DNA of 64,000 bases from Loxodes magnus. Lineage: Eukaryota > Ciliophora > Karyorelictea > Loxodida > Loxodidae. Each line of letters starts with the position of its first letter. Positions within the stretch are counted from its first letter, which is position 1. Position numbers and translations under genes: made by a program. The stretch is taken from contig CAMPDV010000907.1 of assembly GCA_946699065.1 (NCBI GenBank), forward strand, positions 105,184 to 169,183. The letters are read 5' to 3'. Below, piece by piece: positions 60,870 through 64,000 of this stretch. The notes under the pieces are model-generated. The model was not told where the DNA came from, ran no database searches, and saw only the letters and a list, made by a program, of their open reading frames with translations.

Positions 60870-61932
60870 ATACTAAGATATAAACCAAATAAATAATCCA
60901 AAAATTTATATCTAATAATACCTGAGAAACTAAGCTCTAAAATAATTTAGCACTAAAAAGTAACGAAATTTGCAATGTAATAAATCTTTTTGTTTATAAC
61001 CTTTAATTTCTCTCTGAACTTTAGTTATTTTCCTAGATATAAAAGCAATTCTGCCTGCCAATAGATATTAATAAATTAACATTTATTCATAATTTTTAAT
61101 TTTCTTCTTTCTTCATTTTTTTAAATTTAGTATAATGTAAAGTGGATGTTTTGCATTTAATAGATATAATGATGTTAGAAATAAAGTAAGCAGCTTTATT
61201 GATTTTATTTAGCTTATCAAATCTTTTTAGTTTTATTGATTTTCTTTATTAATCCTCTTTTTTCTTTTCTTCCTGACTTAAATACTAATTATTTTTAAAG
61301 TTTTGCTTAAAAGGTTTGAATTAAGCTTGGTTTGTTTTTAATATGTTTATCATTTAAATAATTTAGACTATATAATTTCTTAAGTGTCTAATAATTTTAA
61401 TATTAATGCTTTTACTTTATGCATGGCTTTTGGCTTTAACTATCTTATAATATATTCTTATTAACTTTAAAATTGGCTAAGATTAATTTTAATCTTGCTG
61501 TTTACTCATGTTTACTTAGACTTATTCAAAACTAATTTCCTTTTACTTAATTGAAGATTCCAATTTTTAATAACTATTTCTGGTTAAGAAGCAAGCAGCT
61601 AACAAGTTATAAATAAGGTTATTTGTATAAGAAAGTAAGACGAGATGGTATAATAAATAGCATAATATATTTAATAGTTTGAATACCCTTATTTAGAGAT
61701 TTGATATATATACCTTCTTTATCTTAATGCATATTTAATATATTAACTATATCCTAAGCTTCATATAATTTACTTGATACTTTCAAAATAGAAAAGTTCT
61801 TTAGTTGCTAATAAATTAAATCTTTAAGTCTATATAATAAGAAACTTAAATTCTAGACATTATAAAAAAGCTATATACTCAGGATTTTAACTTTCATATC
61901 TTTATTTCTCTCTTAAGCATATAGTTATTATG

Positions 61933-63690
61933 CATTTATATTGCTGTATGACACCTAGAAGATAGAAAAAAAATCAAAATAATAAAATTTATGCATTTAA
62001 AGTATTTGAGCAGCTAAGCTAAAATTATATAACTTCAGATACAATATAAACTTGCAGGATAAAAAGGGACTTTTTTAGGCAAGTAATAGCAATGATATTG
62101 ATATATTGGATATTAGATATAAGTTTACACAATAAAGAATCAATATATCCATATTAATTCATAATTATATCTTCTATTATTTTATTACATTAAGCTTTCA
62201 AAATCTGATTATATTTTATGTTCATTGCATTGGTAATTTATCTACTTTTATAACTAGAGATAAACAATAATATTTATAATTTAACTAATTGGTTTAATAA
62301 TCTTATAGTTAAGCATATCTAAATTTAAGACTCAATTAAAATTATTTATATTTAAACTCTTCACTTCAGATAGTTAATGCTTATTAAAAAGGAAAATATT
62401 TTAATTAATTTAATTTAATAAAATTTATTATTTAGCATTCTAATTTAAATAAGATACTTCAGTTTATTTAATTTTTTAATTTCATACCTTTTGCCTCACC
62501 TTGCTTCTTTCCTTCTTCTATTTTACTATCGATTCTCAACATGTTTTTGTTCTTTCTATGCCTCTAATTAGCTTTAAATGCTTACCAAATTTTAATTGTC
62601 TTTTATTTTGTAAAGGCTGTGAAAATGTTTGTTTTTTAGATATTAATAATAGTTGCTTATAATTAAATTTAACCAAAGTATTTTAGTAATTATTTATTAA
62701 TCTTTCTAAGCTTTTCTAGGAAATTATCAGAAATCTACTAACTATGTCCTAATAGTAGACACATTCGAAGATATGTTTAAATGTGTCTTTTCCTCTACAT
62801 ATATACAGAGCTAAATTTTCACAGAATAAAGACACAAATGTAAATAAAATTGAAAAGTATAAGAATGAGTTCTATATTTAAATATATGATATTTCTTGAC
62901 TATATTCCTTGTTAAGTTTATTATAATTTGTTTCTATAAATTTATTAATTCCTTCAAGTAATTCTTTGAATATCTATGCATTGAGCATGTCTCTATAGCG
63001 AAAAGTTACTTCTTATTAAAATTAGTTTCTTATTTTTTCTTAAAATTTAAATTGTGATAGTTTATTCCTATTTAATAGCTTATTAGTAATAATATAGATA
63101 AGAATAGCAAAATAATAGAATATAAATATTGATAAGTTTCTAATTTAGATCTTAATAAATAATGATATTATTTAATTATATTATTCTTTTAATTATTATA
63201 TTAAAAGTAGTGTAAAAATATTATAATATTCCTTATATTTTTTCAAAGCTAAATGAATAATCTTGGTCTTTAATTTTCTCTTTATTATTATATAATTAGT
63301 TTTTATAAAATAACTATTAAATATAAATGAAATATAAGCCTAGTATAGAAGTATATTTGCTTTTATTTTACTTATTTAAAATTTAACTTGCGCATTATTA
63401 ATAAATTTAAAAATTATAAGCTTATATATTTTATATAAAGCTTAAATATATATTAATAAATAAATACTATTATCATTATCTAAAATATTTATACTTAAAA
63501 TATATTTATATAGTTAAATTATGTTTAAACTCTAATTAAATTTATACTATAGTTATATTTATTTATTTTCTTAGTGCTTTTATATTAAATTAATAAACTT
63601 ATGAAACTTATTAATATTTTATATATTCAATTTAATTATTAAAATTATAAACTAATTAAATATAATTATCATAATACCTAAATAAACTAT
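61933..63690. other. AT-rich sequence, no gene seen
   Basis: Between the end of duplication copy 3 and the gene at the right edge. No supported coding frame or RNA gene. Confidence 0.5.
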
Positions 63691-63719
63691 TTTATTTATT
63701 TTATTTATTTTATTTATTC
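63691..63719 (+). repeat. Short TTTTATTTA tandem repeat before the last gene
   Basis: About three tandem copies of TTTTATTTA ending immediately before ATG 63,720. Confidence 0.6.
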
Positions 63720-64000
63720 ATGCTTGTTAAGTACAAGCAATACAGAAGTAAAAGAGGTATAAGAGTTCTAGGAATGAATATAGTGATCAGTAATTCTACT
63801 ATAGCGAGCTAAAGATAATAAGGTTTGGCTCCTTTTAATATGCTTTAGTCAGATCTAGGTTTAGGAAAGAATACTTAGAAATAGAAGTCACATCTAAGTA
63901 CTTTCTATGAAGAGAAAGAGACTAAAAATAAGGCTGAATAAAGATTTACTTCTAAGTAGAGAAAGAAAGTAATTTAAGACTTTATAGCAGAAGCGAATAG
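63720..64000 (+). CDS. Unrecognised protein, N-terminal 93 codons (cut by window edge)
   Basis: From ATG 63,720 the table 6 frame is open to the end of the window, with about ten TAA/TAG as Gln and no TGA. It starts MLVKYKQYRSKRGIRVLGMN and later reads GLAPFNMLQSDLGLGKN and SHLSTFYEEKETKNK. Base composition changes sharply from about 85-90% A/T upstream to about 65% within, and residue use is varied, as in a real gene. It is basic and hydrophilic, with no signal peptide or membrane segment. No family is recognised. It may be a somatic-destined gene at the edge of a germline-limited block. Confidence 0.6.

Larger units (their letters stand above)
54308..61932 (+). repeat. Large segmental duplication, copy 3
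   Basis: Follows copy 1 from about 3,780 to 10,783 and copy 2 from about 56,230 to 60,370. It has the left inverted-repeat arm intact, a right arm cut to about 200 bp, the least damaged pseudokinase relic and the only intact form of the downstream membrane ORF. Flanking sequences outside the pseudokinase block differ from copy 1 by roughly one base in ten plus many indels (counted by eye on about 210 bp). Confidence 0.8.

Noticed and set aside
1..64000. Reverse transcriptase, integrase, DDE transposase, CRISPR array, rRNA genes
   Set aside because: Looked for YxDD-like, DDE-like and rRNA signatures and regular direct repeats; none was convincing on either strand.

Overview
The window is about 20% GC, TAA and TAG sit inside clear reading frames where Gln is expected, and TGA is the only codon that behaves as a stop. 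That points to a ciliate with the Tetrahymena/Paramecium-type code (translation table 6). Very low gene density, a mosaic of diverged duplications, decayed coding pieces and gag-like zinc-knuckle genes suggest germline (micronucleus-limited) DNA of a Tetrahymena-like oligohymenophorean. The species is an inference. Standard-code ORF calls are nearly all misleading here; every gene below was read with TAA/TAG = Gln.

Layout. (1) 2.1-10.8, 31.4-36.4 and 54.3-61.9 kb are three diverged copies of one segment. Each holds a 1,730-bp relic of an acylated, CDPK-like pseudokinase with EF-hands. An 830-bp inverted repeat (8.09-8.92 and 54.31-55.14 kb) borders this unit, with one intact arm surviving in copy 1 and the other in copy 3. 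A membrane-protein ORF lies downstream, intact only in copy 3. (2) Three gag-like genes share a CCHC zinc knuckle and a conserved block after it: an intact one at 52.7 kb, one with two internal TGAs at 50.3 kb, and a frameshifted one on the minus strand at 26.9 kb. No reverse transcriptase or transposase was recognised beside them. (3) A Cys-rich multi-pass membrane protein gene lies on the minus strand at 28.0-29.8 kb, with relatives in pieces at 39.8, 47.9 and 52.0 kb. (4) Five tRNA genes: a convergent tRNA-Thr(AGU)/tRNA-Asn(GUU) pair at 12.0 kb, a duplicate at 43.3 kb, and a lone tRNA-Thr at 21.5 kb. (5) Two GC-rich islands lie at 2.7-3.3 kb; one is a 315-bp insertion with a 16-bp target duplication. 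(6) The first 93 codons of an unrecognised gene run off the right edge at 63.7 kb. The rest is AT-rich sequence in which no gene could be supported.

The most interesting signal is the pseudokinase relic. It lacks the HRD and DFG acidic residues, has a TGA at codon 285 in all three copies and changes frame in its EF-hand part. Yet all three copies have exactly the same length over 1,730 bp and differ by only a few percent, while their flanks differ several times more and carry many indels. Either gene conversion or post-duplication constraint acts on this block. Boundaries of repeats and relics were placed by eye and are approximate.
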